A stretch of 64,000 bases of DNA. It comes from Bordetella genomosp. 2. Lineage in GTDB: Bacteria; Pseudomonadota; Gammaproteobacteria; Burkholderiales; Burkholderiaceae_B. The notes beneath the pieces are model-generated. The model was not told the origin of the DNA. It saw nothing but the letters and a program-made list of their open reading frames with translations, and searched no databases. The stretch is from the NCBI RefSeq assembly GCF_002261345.1, contig NZ_NEVT01000006.1, positions 62,001 through 126,000 on the forward strand. The letters run 5' to 3'. Shown in pieces: positions 8,115 to 16,947 of the stretch. Numbering within the stretch: the stretch's first letter is position 1; every line of letters begins with the position of its first letter. Both the position numbers and the translations under genes were made by a program.

Positions 8115-8990
8115 ATGAAGCCGATTCGCAAAGCCGTGTTTCCCGTCGCCGGCATGGGCACCCGGTTCCTGCCCGCCACCAAGGCCATGCCGAAAGAAAT
8201 GTTGCCCATCGTCGACAAGCCGCTCATCCAATATGCCGTGGAGGAAGCGGTGGAGGCGGGGATCACCGAACTGATTTTCATCACGGGGCGCAACAAGCGC
8301 GCCATCGAGGACCATTTCGATAGCGTGCCGGAACTGGAGGCGGGCCTGGAAGCCAAGCACAAGACCAAGCTGCTCGACGCGGTGCGCAACGTCATTCCCG
8401 CCCACGTCAACTGCATCTATACGCGCCAGGCGGCGCCGCTCGGGCTGGGCCATGCGGTGCTGTGCGCCGCCCCCATCGTGGGCGACGAGCCGTTCGCCGT
8501 GCTGCTGGCCGACGACCTGATCGATTCCGACATACCGGCCACCGCACAGTTGATCGAAGCCGCGCGCCGCCACGATGGCAGCGTGGTGGCCATCCAGAGC
8601 GTGGCGCGCGACCAGACCGACAAATACGGCATCATCTCGGGCCGCCGCGTCGATGCGCGCACCGCCCGGCTGAGCGGCATCGTGGAAAAACCGGCGCCGG
8701 CCGATGCCCCGACCACGCTGGCGGTGGTGGGCCGCTATGTGCTCGAGCCGCAGATATTCGACCAACTGCGCGCCACCCAGGCGGGCGTGGGGGGCGAGAT
8801 CCAGCTCACCGACGGCATTGCCGGCCTGCTCGCCAGCCGCGGCGTCTACGGCTATCAGTACGAGGGCGTGCGCTATGACTGCGGCAGCAAAGCGGGGTTC
8901 TTCCAGGCCACCGTGGACCTGGGACGCAAGTATCACGGGCTGGGGGTGAGCAGCCTGGAGGCAGAGCTGGCCGTGGCGGGCGACGACTGA
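8115..8990 (+). CDS. galU: UTP-glucose-1-phosphate uridylyltransferase
   Basis: GalU makes UDP-glucose from glucose 1-phosphate and UTP for LPS, exopolysaccharide and galactose metabolism. The 291-residue product starts [23 protein letters not shown], with the nucleotidyltransferase signature [19 protein letters not shown] at about residues 14-32. The [13 protein letters not shown] and VEKPAP segments are typical of the family. The ATG at 8115 matches the usual GalU start. Confidence 0.95.
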   Translation: MKPIRKAVFPVAGMGTRFLPATKAMPKEMLPIVDKPLIQYAVEEAVEAGITELIFITGRNKRAIEDHFDSVPELEAGLEAKHKTKLLDAVRNVIPAHVNCIYTRQAAPLGLGHAVLCAAPIVGDEPFAVLLADDLIDSDIPATAQLIEAARRHDGSVVAIQSVARDQTDKYGIISGRRVDARTARLSGIVEKPAPADAPTTLAVVGRYVLEPQIFDQLRATQAGVGGEIQLTDGIAGLLASRGVYGYQYEGVRYDCGSKAGFFQATVDLGRKYHGLGVSSLEAELAVAGDD

Positions 8991-9065
8991 GCGCGGCCAT
9001 GCCGGTCACCGCGATGCTGCGCGGCATATGGCTTGCTGCCAGCCAATGCTTGCACGGGAGGCACA

Positions 9066-9902
9066 TTGGCTACGCTACTGGCGCTATGGTCGGCGCTGAT
9101 TTTCGGCCTGATCGACTTCGCCGCCGCGCTGCTGGCGCGCCGCGGCGGCGCGGCGTCCATCGCGGCGCTGGTGCAGCTGGGCGGCTTGCTGCTCGCCTTG
9201 CCCGTGGCGATATCCGTCAGCGCCGGCATGCCGGCCGCGGCCACGCTGGGGTGGGGCGCCTTGTCGGGCATCGGCACGGGCGTCGGCATCATGTTCCTGT
9301 ACCTGGGCATGCGGCGCGGCCAGCTTTGCGTGGTGGTGCCGGTCAGCGCCGTCGCCGCCATCGCCCTGCCGGCGCTGGCAGGCGTCTTGTTCCTGGGCGA
9401 GCGTCCCTCGGCGCAGGTTTACATCGGCATCGTCGCCGCGGCGACGGCGCTGTGGCTGGTTTCCTGCGGCGACCGGCTGCGGGCCGCCCTGCAGACCGGC
9501 GGCGCCCTGGAAGGCGCGATCGCGGGGGTGGGCTTCGCGCTCCAGTCGACCGCCGTCTTCATGCCCGGCGACGCGGCCGGCTATTGGCCGTTGGCCGCCA
9601 ACCGCCTGGCCGCCATGTGCACCGTCGCAATACTGGCCAGGTCGCTGCATCTGCCGCTGTCATGGCGTTCCGCTCTCGCCCGGCCCGCGCTGGCGCTCGG
9701 CGCGGCCGCGGTAGTGTCGCTGGCCCTGTACCTGCACGCCGCCCGCCTGGGCCTGATGAGCACGGCCGTGGCGATTTCCTCGCTGTATCCTGTAGTGCCG
9801 GCGCTGTTGGGCGTCTACGTGTTGCGCGAGCGTCTGGCGCCATTGCAAGTGGCCGGGCTGGCCATGGCCGCGCTTGCCGTCGCGCTGATCGCGATGGGTT
9901 AG
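9066..9902 (+). CDS. DMT-superfamily (EamA-like) transporter
   Basis: This is a very hydrophobic protein of about 278 residues with roughly ten membrane helices in two repeats, as in EamA permeases. The second half contains the usual SSLYPVVPALLGVYVLRERLAPLQVAGL ending. The substrate is unknown. I prefer the TTG at 9066-9068 because GGGAGG lies just upstream (9056-9061) and the first helix begins there. A start at 9033 would add 11 unhelpful residues. Confidence 0.75.
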   Translation: MATLLALWSALIFGLIDFAAALLARRGGAASIAALVQLGGLLLALPVAISVSAGMPAAATLGWGALSGIGTGVGIMFLYLGMRRGQLCVVVPVSAVAAIALPALAGVLFLGERPSAQVYIGIVAAATALWLVSCGDRLRAALQTGGALEGAIAGVGFALQSTAVFMPGDAAGYWPLAANRLAAMCTVAILARSLHLPLSWRSALARPALALGAAAVVSLALYLHAARLGLMSTAVAISSLYPVVPALLGVYVLRERLAPLQVAGLAMAALAVALIAMG

Positions 9903-9936
9903 CGGCAGGCGGTTCGTCCGTTCCAGGAGAGCGCGC

Positions 9937-11022
9937 ATGCAAGCGGTGTTGAAGCAGGAAGCATTGTTGTTGCTGGCGCTGGCGATTGCGATCGCCGCGT
10001 ACGGCGCCGCCGGCCGGCTGACCGGCAGCGGACTCGATATCGCGGTGGCCGCCACCGTTGTGCTGGTGATGGCGATCATCTGCGCATCGCAGCGGGTCGC
10101 ATTCCATGCCGAGCAACTGGCCCATCGCCTGGGCGATCCCTACGGCACCATGGTGCTGACGCTGTCGGCCGTGCTGGTCGAAGTCGTGGTCCTGGGCATC
10201 GTCATCTCGCACGAGCCGTCGCCCACGCTGGTGCGAGACACCATCTATGCCGCGGTCATGCTCGACATCAACGGCATCCTGGGGCTGGCGGCCCTGATGG
10301 GCGGGCTCAAGCATGGCGAACAAGCCTACAACGACGATTCGGCCCGCACCTATACGGTCATGATCCTGACCGCCATGGCCATTTCCATGATCGTGCCGGA
10401 GTTCATCCCGCGCGACCGCTGGCACCTCTATTCCGGCTTTACGATATTCGTGATGGTGATGCTGTACGCGGTGTTCCTGCGCATGCAGACCGGGCCGCAC
10501 AGCTATTTCTTCAGTTATAGCTACCCCGAGAAGCGCCGGCGCCCGGTCGCGCCGCAGGGCCGCAAGCGCTCGACGGGGTTCTCGGTGGCGCTGCTGATCG
10601 CCGGCGTAGTACTGATTGGCGCGCTCTCCGAGGTCATGGCGTCCACGCTCAATGTGTCGCTCGAGCACGTGGCCGTGCCGGCCGTGCTGCCGGGCATCGT
10701 GGTGGCGCTGATCTCGGCCAGCCCGGAAATCCTCACCGCCTTGCGGGCCGCGCTGGCCAACCGCATGCAATCGGTGGTCAACATCGCCCTGGGCGCGTCG
10801 CTGTCGACCGTGATCCTGACGGTGCCGATCATGGAGGCGCTGGCGCTGTACACCGGCCAGCCCTTCGAGATGGCCATGACGCCCGTGCAGACCATGATGG
10901 TGCTGGTCACGCTGGTGGTCACCGCGATCAACCTGAACGACGGCCAGACCAACGCGATCGAGGGCATGACCCATTTCGCCCTGTTCGCCACCTTCCTGAT
11001 GTTGTCGGCGCTCGGCCTGTAG
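9937..11022 (+). CDS. chaA: Calcium/proton antiporter, ChaA type
   Basis: The 361-residue, roughly 11-helix membrane protein belongs to the CaCA cation/proton exchanger family. Both conserved alpha-repeat regions are visible: GDPYGTMVLTLSAVLVEVVVLG in the first half and SASPEILTALRAALANRMQSVVNIALGASLSTVILT in the second. ChaA exports Ca2+, Na+ or K+ in exchange for H+; the ion cannot be told here. The gene is 34 bp after the DMT transporter and 45 bp before the iron-permease-like gene. Confidence 0.85.
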   Translation: MQAVLKQEALLLLALAIAIAAYGAAGRLTGSGLDIAVAATVVLVMAIICASQRVAFHAEQLAHRLGDPYGTMVLTLSAVLVEVVVLGIVISHEPSPTLVRDTIYAAVMLDINGILGLAALMGGLKHGEQAYNDDSARTYTVMILTAMAISMIVPEFIPRDRWHLYSGFTIFVMVMLYAVFLRMQTGPHSYFFSYSYPEKRRRPVAPQGRKRSTGFSVALLIAGVVLIGALSEVMASTLNVSLEHVAVPAVLPGIVVALISASPEILTALRAALANRMQSVVNIALGASLSTVILTVPIMEALALYTGQPFEMAMTPVQTMMVLVTLVVTAINLNDGQTNAIEGMTHFALFATFLMLSALGL

Positions 11023-11067
11023 CCGCGCGCCGATGCCACGCCAGCGATCGTCATCTAGGAGAATGCC

Positions 11068-11577
11068 ATGAGCCACCATACCAATACCGGCGATCACAGT
11101 CATGCCCGCAACGCCAGGCAGCGTCCACGCCATGGGCAGGGGCAGGGGCCCGACAAGGAGCCCCGGCGCGAAGCCGCCCGGCACGCGCAGGGGCGCCGCG
11201 GGTCGCGCATGGCCCGCATGTTCGACCGCTTCGCCACGACAGTGGCCCGGGCCACCGGTTCGCCCGTGGCGTTCGGCTGCGCGGTCCTCATCATCCTGTT
11301 GTGGGCGGCCGCCGGTCCGTGGGCAGGCTTTTCGGAAGTGTGGCAACTGGTGGTCAACACCGGAACCACCATCATCACCTTCCTGATGGTGTTCCTGATC
11401 CAGCAGAACCAGAACAAGGACAGCCGCGCGCTGCACGTCAAGCTCGATGAACTGCTCATGGCCCTGAAGGGCGCCAGCGAAAAACTCGTCGATATCGAGG
11501 ACCTGGACGAGGAAGAGCTCAACGAGATCGCCGAACGCTATCGGCGGCTCGCCAAGGCGGTGCGCGCCCGCGAGTAG
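11068..11577 (+). CDS. Low-affinity iron permease family membrane protein
   Basis: The product has 169 residues. The N-terminal 45 are very basic and rich in Arg, His and Gly. Two membrane helices follow (around ALIAFGCAVLIILLWAAAGPW-type sequence and VVNTGTTIITFLMVFLIQ), then QNQNKDSRALHVKLDELL and an acidic tail. This matches the small bacterial low-affinity iron permease family. Transport activity has not been shown for most members, so iron uptake is uncertain. An AGGAG site precedes the start. Confidence 0.75.
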   Translation: MSHHTNTGDHSHARNARQRPRHGQGQGPDKEPRREAARHAQGRRGSRMARMFDRFATTVARATGSPVAFGCAVLIILLWAAAGPWAGFSEVWQLVVNTGTTIITFLMVFLIQQNQNKDSRALHVKLDELLMALKGASEKLVDIEDLDEEELNEIAERYRRLAKAVRARE

Positions 11578-11630
11578 CGCGCGGTACGGCGTTTGCTGGG
11601 ATGGCGGATTCATGCCCCATGGAGGCGACC

Positions 11631-12038
11631 ATGTCCCGTTATCTGCTTGTTTCCATCCGCTGCGCGGTGCTGGCCGCGCTGCCGGCCGTGGCCGCGCCCG
11701 TCCTGTGGGCTCAGCCGGTGCAAAACGAAGGCCGGGCGCAAGAGCAGCCCGGCTCGAGCCCGCGCCCCGAGAGCAGCCGTGCGCCCGATGGCAGTTCGAC
11801 GACCCGCGGGCAGACCGATTCGAACCCCGACCGTCCCAGCGCCAGTCCCGGCGAACGCGCCCCCACGCCCAATGGCGCGGACAACCGCCAGCCAGGGCAG
11901 GGCGGCGCCTCGGCGCCCGGGCCGATGCCGCGCGGACAGGGGACAGTCGAGCCGCACCGCCCGGACGCGCCGGCCGGCTCGACGGTTCCCGGCGGGCGCG
12001 CCGGCTCCGGCGGCCACAAGCATGGCGGCGCCCGCTGA
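11631..12038 (+). CDS. Proline/glycine-rich secreted protein of unknown function
   Basis: The product has 135 residues with a signal peptide (about 1-27, ending LWAQP). The remainder is low-complexity sequence rich in Pro, Gly, Ser, Arg and Asp and ends GGHKHGGAR. The start at 11631 is fixed by GGAGG at 11621-11625. No family is recognised. It is probably an unstructured periplasmic or envelope protein, and the His/Lys-rich end could bind metal or polyanion, but that is speculation. Confidence 0.6.
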   Translation: MSRYLLVSIRCAVLAALPAVAAPVLWAQPVQNEGRAQEQPGSSPRPESSRAPDGSSTTRGQTDSNPDRPSASPGERAPTPNGADNRQPGQGGASAPGPMPRGQGTVEPHRPDAPAGSTVPGGRAGSGGHKHGGAR

Positions 12039-12091
12039 GGCGGGCATGCGCCTTGCTGCGGGTGGCGTCCATGCCTGGCACGGAGAATCCC

Positions 12092-12283
12092 ATGCTTGCC
12101 TTTCCGCATCGCGAACCGGTCGGCCCGCCCGAAGTGCCGCCTGAAGACCCGGCCTGGCCTGGTGAGCCCAGGCCCGAAGAGCCCAAGCCGGGGTCGGACC
12201 GGCCGCCGTACGACCCTGACCGGATTCCGGGCACGCCGCAGGCGCCCAATCCGTCTTCGCCCGATACGATCGACCTGGCGTAG
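12092..12283 (+). CDS. Small proline/glutamate-rich protein
   Basis: This 63-residue product begins MLAFPHREPVGPPEVPPED and is dominated by Pro, Glu and Asp. GGAG at 12082-12085 lies 6 bases before the ATG at 12092; an earlier in-frame ATG at 12071 has no such site. It has no signal peptide and no known domain. It follows the other Pro-rich gene by about 50 bp, so the two may share a transcript. Confidence 0.5.
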   Translation: MLAFPHREPVGPPEVPPEDPAWPGEPRPEEPKPGSDRPPYDPDRIPGTPQAPNPSSPDTIDLA

Positions 12284-12310
12284 CGCGGCGTTGCCGCCGG
12301 CTGGGCGGAC

Positions 12311-13249
12311 CTACTCGATGTTCTGCGCCTGCTCGCGCATCTGCTCGATCAGCAGCTTCAGGTCCATGGCGGCGCGGGTGACCTCCATGCTGCCGGCCTT
12401 GGAGCCCAGCGTGTTGGCTTCGCGGTTCATTTCCTGGAACAGGAAGTCGAGCCGCTTGCCGGCGCTGCCGCCGCCGCGCTTGGCGTCCTTGCCCTTGCCG
12501 CCGGCCTCGCCGCCGGCCAGCAGGTGGCGCAACTCTTCCAGGTGCGAGCGCAGGCGCGCCAGTTCCTCGGCCACGTCGATGCGCAGCGCGAACAGATTGG
12601 CTTCCTGGGACAGGCGCTCGGACAGTTCGGGGCCGGAGATATGGGCGAACCCGCCCGGAAAGGCGGCCTCGACCGATTCGCGCAGCTTGGTGGCCAGTTT
12701 CTCGCGGTGATCCGCCAGCAATTGGGGCAGGTGGGCCTCGACCGATTCGACGATGCGGGCCACGCCCTCGGCGCATTCGAGCATGGCCGCGGCCAGGCGC
12801 TGGCCTTCGCGCTCGCGGCCTTCCTGCAGCTGGGCCAGCGCCTGGCGGGCCGCCTGCAGGCAGGCGGCGCCCCAGGCTTGAGGATCCAGCGTGTCGTTGC
12901 CGCGCTGGCCCGGCCAGTTGAACAGCTCGGCCAGGCGCGGCGGCGCGACGTCGGGCAGCACCGCGCGGGCCGCTTGCAGTTGTTCGGCCAGGTGCTGCAG
13001 CCAGGCCGGATCCAGGCTGGCGAGTTCGGCCCCGGCGGCGCGGGTGTACGAGGCGCGGACCTCGACCTTGCCGCGGCCCAGGCTGGCGGTGAGCAGCTCG
13101 CGCAGCGGTGTCTCGACGTGCCGCAGTTCGTCCGGCAGGCGGAAGTACAGGTCGAGATAGCGGCTGTTGACGCTGCGCAGTTCCAGCGCCAGGGTGCCTT
13201 GCTCGAGGTCGGCGCGGGCATTGCCGAAGGCGGTCATGCTGCGGATCAT
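12311..13249 (-). CDS. yicC: YicC-family endoribonuclease
   Basis: The 312-residue product has the YicC N-terminal domain (MIRSMTAFGNAR, ELRSVNSRYLDLYFRLPDELR) and the C-terminal DUF1732-type end (RLDFLFQEMNREANTLGSK, ending LKLLIEQMREQAQNIE). E. coli YicC is an endoribonuclease implicated in small-RNA turnover. The gene is divergent from rph, a common beta-proteobacterial arrangement. Residues ~245-265 contain a Gly/Lys-rich insertion (GGEAGGKGKDAKRGGGSAGK) that looks like a flexible linker. Confidence 0.92.
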   Translation of the reverse strand: MIRSMTAFGNARADLEQGTLALELRSVNSRYLDLYFRLPDELRHVETPLRELLTASLGRGKVEVRASYTRAAGAELASLDPAWLQHLAEQLQAARAVLPDVAPPRLAELFNWPGQRGNDTLDPQAWGAACLQAARQALAQLQEGREREGQRLAAAMLECAEGVARIVESVEAHLPQLLADHREKLATKLRESVEAAFPGGFAHISGPELSERLSQEANLFALRIDVAEELARLRSHLEELRHLLAGGEAGGKGKDAKRGGGSAGKRLDFLFQEMNREANTLGSKAGSMEVTRAAMDLKLLIEQMREQAQNIE

Positions 13250-13390
13250 GGGCGTGTCCTGATGAAAGATGCGCCCCCTGGATCAGGGGGCAAAAATGGC
13301 TGTTTCCGGCAGGATACCTCAAGCCCCGCGGCGCCACGTTGACGGCACGTACAATGCGGCGGTGTATCCGAATTCACCTGGAGCCCGTCC

Positions 13391-14131
13391 GTGTCCTCAT
13401 CTTCCGCTTCCGCCGCCGCGCGTCCGTCCGGCCGCGCCGTCGATCAACTGCGCCCGTTCCGTCTGCAGCGCGGCTACACCCGCTATGCCGAAGGGTCGGT
13501 GCTGGTGCAGGCCGGCGACACGCATGTGCTGTGCACCGCCAGCGTGCTGGACAAGGTCCCGCCGTTCCTGAAGGGGCGCGGCGAGGGCTGGGTGACGGCG
13601 GAATACGGCATGTTGCCGCGCGCCACGCACACACGCGGCGATCGCGAGGCCGCGCGCGGCAAGCAAAGCGGCCGCACCCAGGAAATCCAGCGCTTGATCG
13701 GCCGCAGCCTGCGGGCGGTGTTCGACCTGCGCGCCCTGGGAGAACGGACCCTGCACCTGGATTGCGATGTGCTGCAGGCCGACGGCGGGACGCGCTGCGC
13801 CAGTATCACGGGGGCCTGGGTCGCGGCCGCCGACGCCGTGGCGCTGCTGATGCGGCGCGGGGACCTGGCGCAGAATCCGATCCGCGATGCGGTGGCGGCG
13901 GTGTCGGTGGGGCTGGTGGCCGGCCGGCCGGTGCTCGACCTGGACTACCAGGAGGATTCCGCCTGCGACGCCGACGTGAACGTGGTCATGACCGGCTCGG
14001 GCGCGTTCGTCGAGGTGCAGGGGACCGGCGAAGGCGCCACCTTCACCCGCGCCGAACTGGACGCCATGCTGGGCCTGGCCGAGCGCGGCATCGCGCAACT
14101 GGTGCAGGCGCAGCGCGCGGCACTGGCCTGA
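13391..14131 (+). CDS. rph: Ribonuclease PH
   Basis: RNase PH is a phosphate-dependent 3' exoribonuclease that trims tRNA precursors. The 246-residue product from the GTG at 13391 has the family blocks [52 protein letters not shown], the phosphate-binding [17 protein letters not shown] and [20 protein letters not shown]. The first ~15 residues are Ser/Ala-rich and non-conserved. The gene ends before a pair of hairpin repeats. Confidence 0.93.
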   Translation: MSSSSASAAARPSGRAVDQLRPFRLQRGYTRYAEGSVLVQAGDTHVLCTASVLDKVPPFLKGRGEGWVTAEYGMLPRATHTRGDREAARGKQSGRTQEIQRLIGRSLRAVFDLRALGERTLHLDCDVLQADGGTRCASITGAWVAAADAVALLMRRGDLAQNPIRDAVAAVSVGLVAGRPVLDLDYQEDSACDADVNVVMTGSGAFVEVQGTGEGATFTRAELDAMLGLAERGIAQLVQAQRAALA

Positions 14132-14156
14132 GGGCCGGCTGCCTCGGCGGGTACGG

Positions 14157-14188
14157 AGGTGTCAGACACCTTCGGGTGTCTGACACCT
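14157..14188. repeat. TGTCAG hairpin repeat, copy 1
   Basis: A perfect 14-bp stem (AGGTGTCAGACACC / GGTGTCTGACACCT) closes on a TTCG loop. It lies between the convergent ends of rph and the MmgE/PrpD gene and may act as a bidirectional terminator, although it lacks a T-tract. Related copies occur at 14217, 26749 and 32307. Confidence 0.8.
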
Positions 14189-14216
14189 GGAGACCTGAAG
14201 GAGCGTAATGGCGGTA

Positions 14217-14246
14217 GGTGTCAGATACCCAAGGGTATCTGACACC
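14217..14246. repeat. TGTCAG hairpin repeat, copy 2
   Basis: A 13-bp stem (GGTGTCAGATACC / GGTATCTGACACC) closes on a 4-base loop, 28 bp after copy 1. The inner stem differs from copy 1 but the change is compensated on the other arm. Confidence 0.8.
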
Positions 14247-14277
14247 GGAAAGACCTGGAAGCGCGAGCGCCGCGCCG

Positions 14278-15651
14278 CTATCGGGCCGGCAGCAGCGCGC
14301 CCACGCGCGGCAGCTTTTCCAGGTTCCAGACCGTGTCGATCAGGCCGCGCACTTCGACCTCGCTGGCGGCCTGCGCGTAGACGCCCAGCTGCAGCGCCTT
14401 GGCCTCGATCTCGGCCCGGCTGAGGGTGTTGCCGGGATCGCCCTTGGGTTCGTCCACGCGGGCGTGCAGCACCCGGCCGTCGGTAGTGCGCACGGTCACC
14501 TTGCCGATCCAGCGCTCGGGATACGCGGCGTCCACTTCGGGATCGAGTTCCATGCGGAACTTGCCGCGCAGGCCGGCCACGGCCGGATCGCCCAGGGCGG
14601 CATCGAACTCGGCCAGGCCGGCGCGTCCGCTGCGGGCGATCAGGGCCAGTACCGTCCCCATGGAAAACTTCGATTGGTGCACCGTCTTGGGGTCGACCAC
14701 CGGCCCGAGCACGTCGATGGCGCCCTGGTGCACGTGCGCGACTACCTCCGCCAGGTCGCTTTCGCGCAGCTTGTATTCGTGCATGGCCTGCTGCAGGGCA
14801 TCGGCCGCCGGGTGCGTGTGGCGGCACGAGGCGTGGTACTTGAACGAGGTTTCCGACAGGGCCCAGCGCTCGCCCAGGCGGTCGACCAGGCGGGCGGGAT
14901 CGGCATCGCGCGACATGCCGGCCGCCATGCCCTGGGCGCCTTCCAGGATGCGCTGCGCGCCGGTGAAGCCTTCCCGCGCCAGGTAGGCCGCGGTCAGGCC
15001 GTCTGCGGCCGCCTTGGCGGTGTGCAGCTGCTTGGAATCCGCCGCGTCGCGCAGGAATTCCCACAGGCCGGCGGCCTGGGTGCCGGCCGAGCCCAGCGCA
15101 TGCAGCATTTGCCCGGCGTCCAGCCGCAACAGGCGGCCTACCGTGACGGCGGCGGCGAGCGTGCCGACGGTGCCGGTGGTATGGAAAATCTTGTAGTGCG
15201 AGCGGCCCAGGTATTCGCCGACGCGGATGCCCACTTCGTAGCCCGCCACGGCGGCCACCAGCAGGTCCTTGCCCGAGCTTTCCAGCGCCTGGGCCACGGC
15301 CAGGGCCGGCGGGAACACCACCGCCGCCGGGTGGAATACCGAGCCGTTGTGCACGTCGTCCTGCTCGACCACGTGGGCCGCGGCGGCATTGACCATGGCG
15401 GCAAACAGCGGCGAGGTCTGGCGCCGCGTGATCAGCACCTGGGCCGCGCCCTGGGCCGGGCCCATGGCCGCGGCGTAGCGCTCGATGGCCTGGACCGGCC
15501 GGGCATTGGCGCCGGCCAGGATCGAGCCCAGGGTGTCAAGCAGCAGGTCTTCGGCACGCCGCAAGACCGGCGCGGGGATGTCCTCGAAGCGCAGGCTGGC
15601 GGCGAATTCGGCCAGGGCGGCGCTGGGGTGGGGGTGGGCGGGTGCGGTCAT
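14278..15651 (-). CDS. MmgE/PrpD family protein
   Basis: The 457-residue protein is of the MmgE/PrpD family, which includes 2-methylcitrate dehydratase and related lyases. It has the typical SFKYHASCRHTHPAADAL block and VVEQDDVHNGSVFHPAAVVFP near the front. PrpD itself works in propionate breakdown, but no prpB/prpC lies nearby. The gene starts 9 bp after an acyl-CoA dehydrogenase, so a role in breaking down an organic acid is more likely. The substrate is unknown. Confidence 0.82.
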   Translation of the reverse strand: MTAPAHPHPSAALAEFAASLRFEDIPAPVLRRAEDLLLDTLGSILAGANARPVQAIERYAAAMGPAQGAAQVLITRRQTSPLFAAMVNAAAAHVVEQDDVHNGSVFHPAAVVFPPALAVAQALESSGKDLLVAAVAGYEVGIRVGEYLGRSHYKIFHTTGTVGTLAAAVTVGRLLRLDAGQMLHALGSAGTQAAGLWEFLRDAADSKQLHTAKAAADGLTAAYLAREGFTGAQRILEGAQGMAAGMSRDADPARLVDRLGERWALSETSFKYHASCRHTHPAADALQQAMHEYKLRESDLAEVVAHVHQGAIDVLGPVVDPKTVHQSKFSMGTVLALIARSGRAGLAEFDAALGDPAVAGLRGKFRMELDPEVDAAYPERWIGKVTVRTTDGRVLHARVDEPKGDPGNTLSRAEIEAKALQLGVYAQAASEVEVRGLIDTVWNLEKLPRVGALLPAR

Positions 15652-15660
15652 GGCGGGTCG

Positions 15661-16821
15661 TCAGAACGAACGCGGCAGGCCCAGGATGTGCTCGGCCACG
15701 TACGAAAGAATGAGGTTGGTGGAAATGGGCGCCACCTGGTACAGGCGGGTTTCGCGGAACTTGCGCTCGACGTCGTACTCGTTGGCGAAGCCGAAGCCGC
15801 CGTGGAACTGCAGGCAGGCGTTGGCGGCTTCCCAGGACGCATCGGCGGCCAGCAGCTTGGCCATGTTGGCCTGCGCGCCGCACGGCTGGTGCGCGTCGAA
15901 CAGGCGGCAGGCCTCGAAGCGCATCAGGCTGGCGGCCTCGACGTTGATATAGGCGCGCGCGATGGGGAACTGCACGCCCTGGTTCTGGCCGATGGGGCGG
16001 CCGAACACGATGCGTTCCTTGGCGTAGGCGGCGACCTTGTCGACGAACCAGTAGCCGTCGCCGATGCATTCGGCCGCGATCAGCGTGCGTTCGGCATTCA
16101 GGCCGTCCAGGATGTACTTGAAGCCCTTGCCTTCCTCGCCGATCAGGTTCTCCGCCGGGATTTCGAGATTGTCGAAGAACAGCTCGTTAGTCTCGTGGTT
16201 GACCATGTTCGGAATGGGGCGCACCTGCATCCCGTGCTTGACGGCATGGTGCAGGTCGACCAGGAAAATCGACATGCCCTCGGATTTGCGGGTCACCTGG
16301 TCGAGCGGCGTGGTGCGCGCCAGCAGGATCATCAGGTCGGAATGCTGCACGCGCGAGATCCAGACCTTCTGCCCGTTGATCACGTAGCGGTCGCCGCGCC
16401 GCACCGCCGTGGTCTTGATCTTGGTGGTGTCGGTGCCGGTGGTGGGCTCGGTCACGCCCATGGACTGCAGGCGCAGTTCGCCGCTGGCGATGCGGGGCAG
16501 GTATTCGCGCTTCTGGGCTTCCGAGCCATGGCGCAGCAGGGTGCCCATGTTGTACATCTGGCCGTGGCAGGCGCCGGAGTTGCCGCCGCTGCGGTTGATT
16601 TCCTCCATGATGACCGAAGCCTCGGTCAACCCCAGGCCGGAGCCGCCGTATTCCTGAGGAATCAGCGCGGCCAGCCAGCCGGCCTCGGTCAGGGCGCGCA
16701 CGAATTCGTCCGGGTAACCGCGCGCTTCGTCGACCTTGCGGAAGTACTCGCCGGGGAACTGGGCGCACAGGTCCCGCACCGCTTCGCGGATGTCCTGGTA
16801 GGAGTGATTGGAGTCTGGCAT
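15661..16821 (-). CDS. Acyl-CoA dehydrogenase
   Basis: This 386-residue FAD enzyme of the acyl-CoA dehydrogenase family oxidises an acyl-CoA to the enoyl-CoA. Visible blocks are YGGSGLGLTEASVIMEEINR, MGVTEPTTGTDTTKIKTTA (flavin-binding signature), YVINGQKVWISRVQHSD and the C-terminal QFHGGFGFANEYDVERKFRETRLY. The usual catalytic Glu region cannot be assigned by eye. The gene is first in a two-gene operon with MmgE/PrpD and diverges from a LysR regulator across 126 bp. Confidence 0.88.
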   Translation of the reverse strand: MPDSNHSYQDIREAVRDLCAQFPGEYFRKVDEARGYPDEFVRALTEAGWLAALIPQEYGGSGLGLTEASVIMEEINRSGGNSGACHGQMYNMGTLLRHGSEAQKREYLPRIASGELRLQSMGVTEPTTGTDTTKIKTTAVRRGDRYVINGQKVWISRVQHSDLMILLARTTPLDQVTRKSEGMSIFLVDLHHAVKHGMQVRPIPNMVNHETNELFFDNLEIPAENLIGEEGKGFKYILDGLNAERTLIAAECIGDGYWFVDKVAAYAKERIVFGRPIGQNQGVQFPIARAYINVEAASLMRFEACRLFDAHQPCGAQANMAKLLAADASWEAANACLQFHGGFGFANEYDVERKFRETRLYQVAPISTNLILSYVAEHILGLPRSF

Positions 16822-16947
16822 GGCTGGGGCTCTATGATGATGCTGGCAAATAATCCGGCACTTTGCCCCAAGGCGGGGCGCCTTGCCAATTTATGATTGC
16901 TTAATACCGGCTTAGCAATTGCCGAAGAACAGGTTCCAGAGGACTCA

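Noticed and set aside
9559-12249. 896-codon open frame on the minus strand
   Set aside because: It runs antisense through the DMT, ChaA and iron-permease-like genes. Its translation is Arg/His/Gly/Gln-rich, typical of shadow frames in GC-rich DNA.
14218-16896. 892-codon open frame on the plus strand
   Set aside because: It is antisense to the MmgE/PrpD and acyl-CoA dehydrogenase genes, both of which have clear family motifs and good starts.
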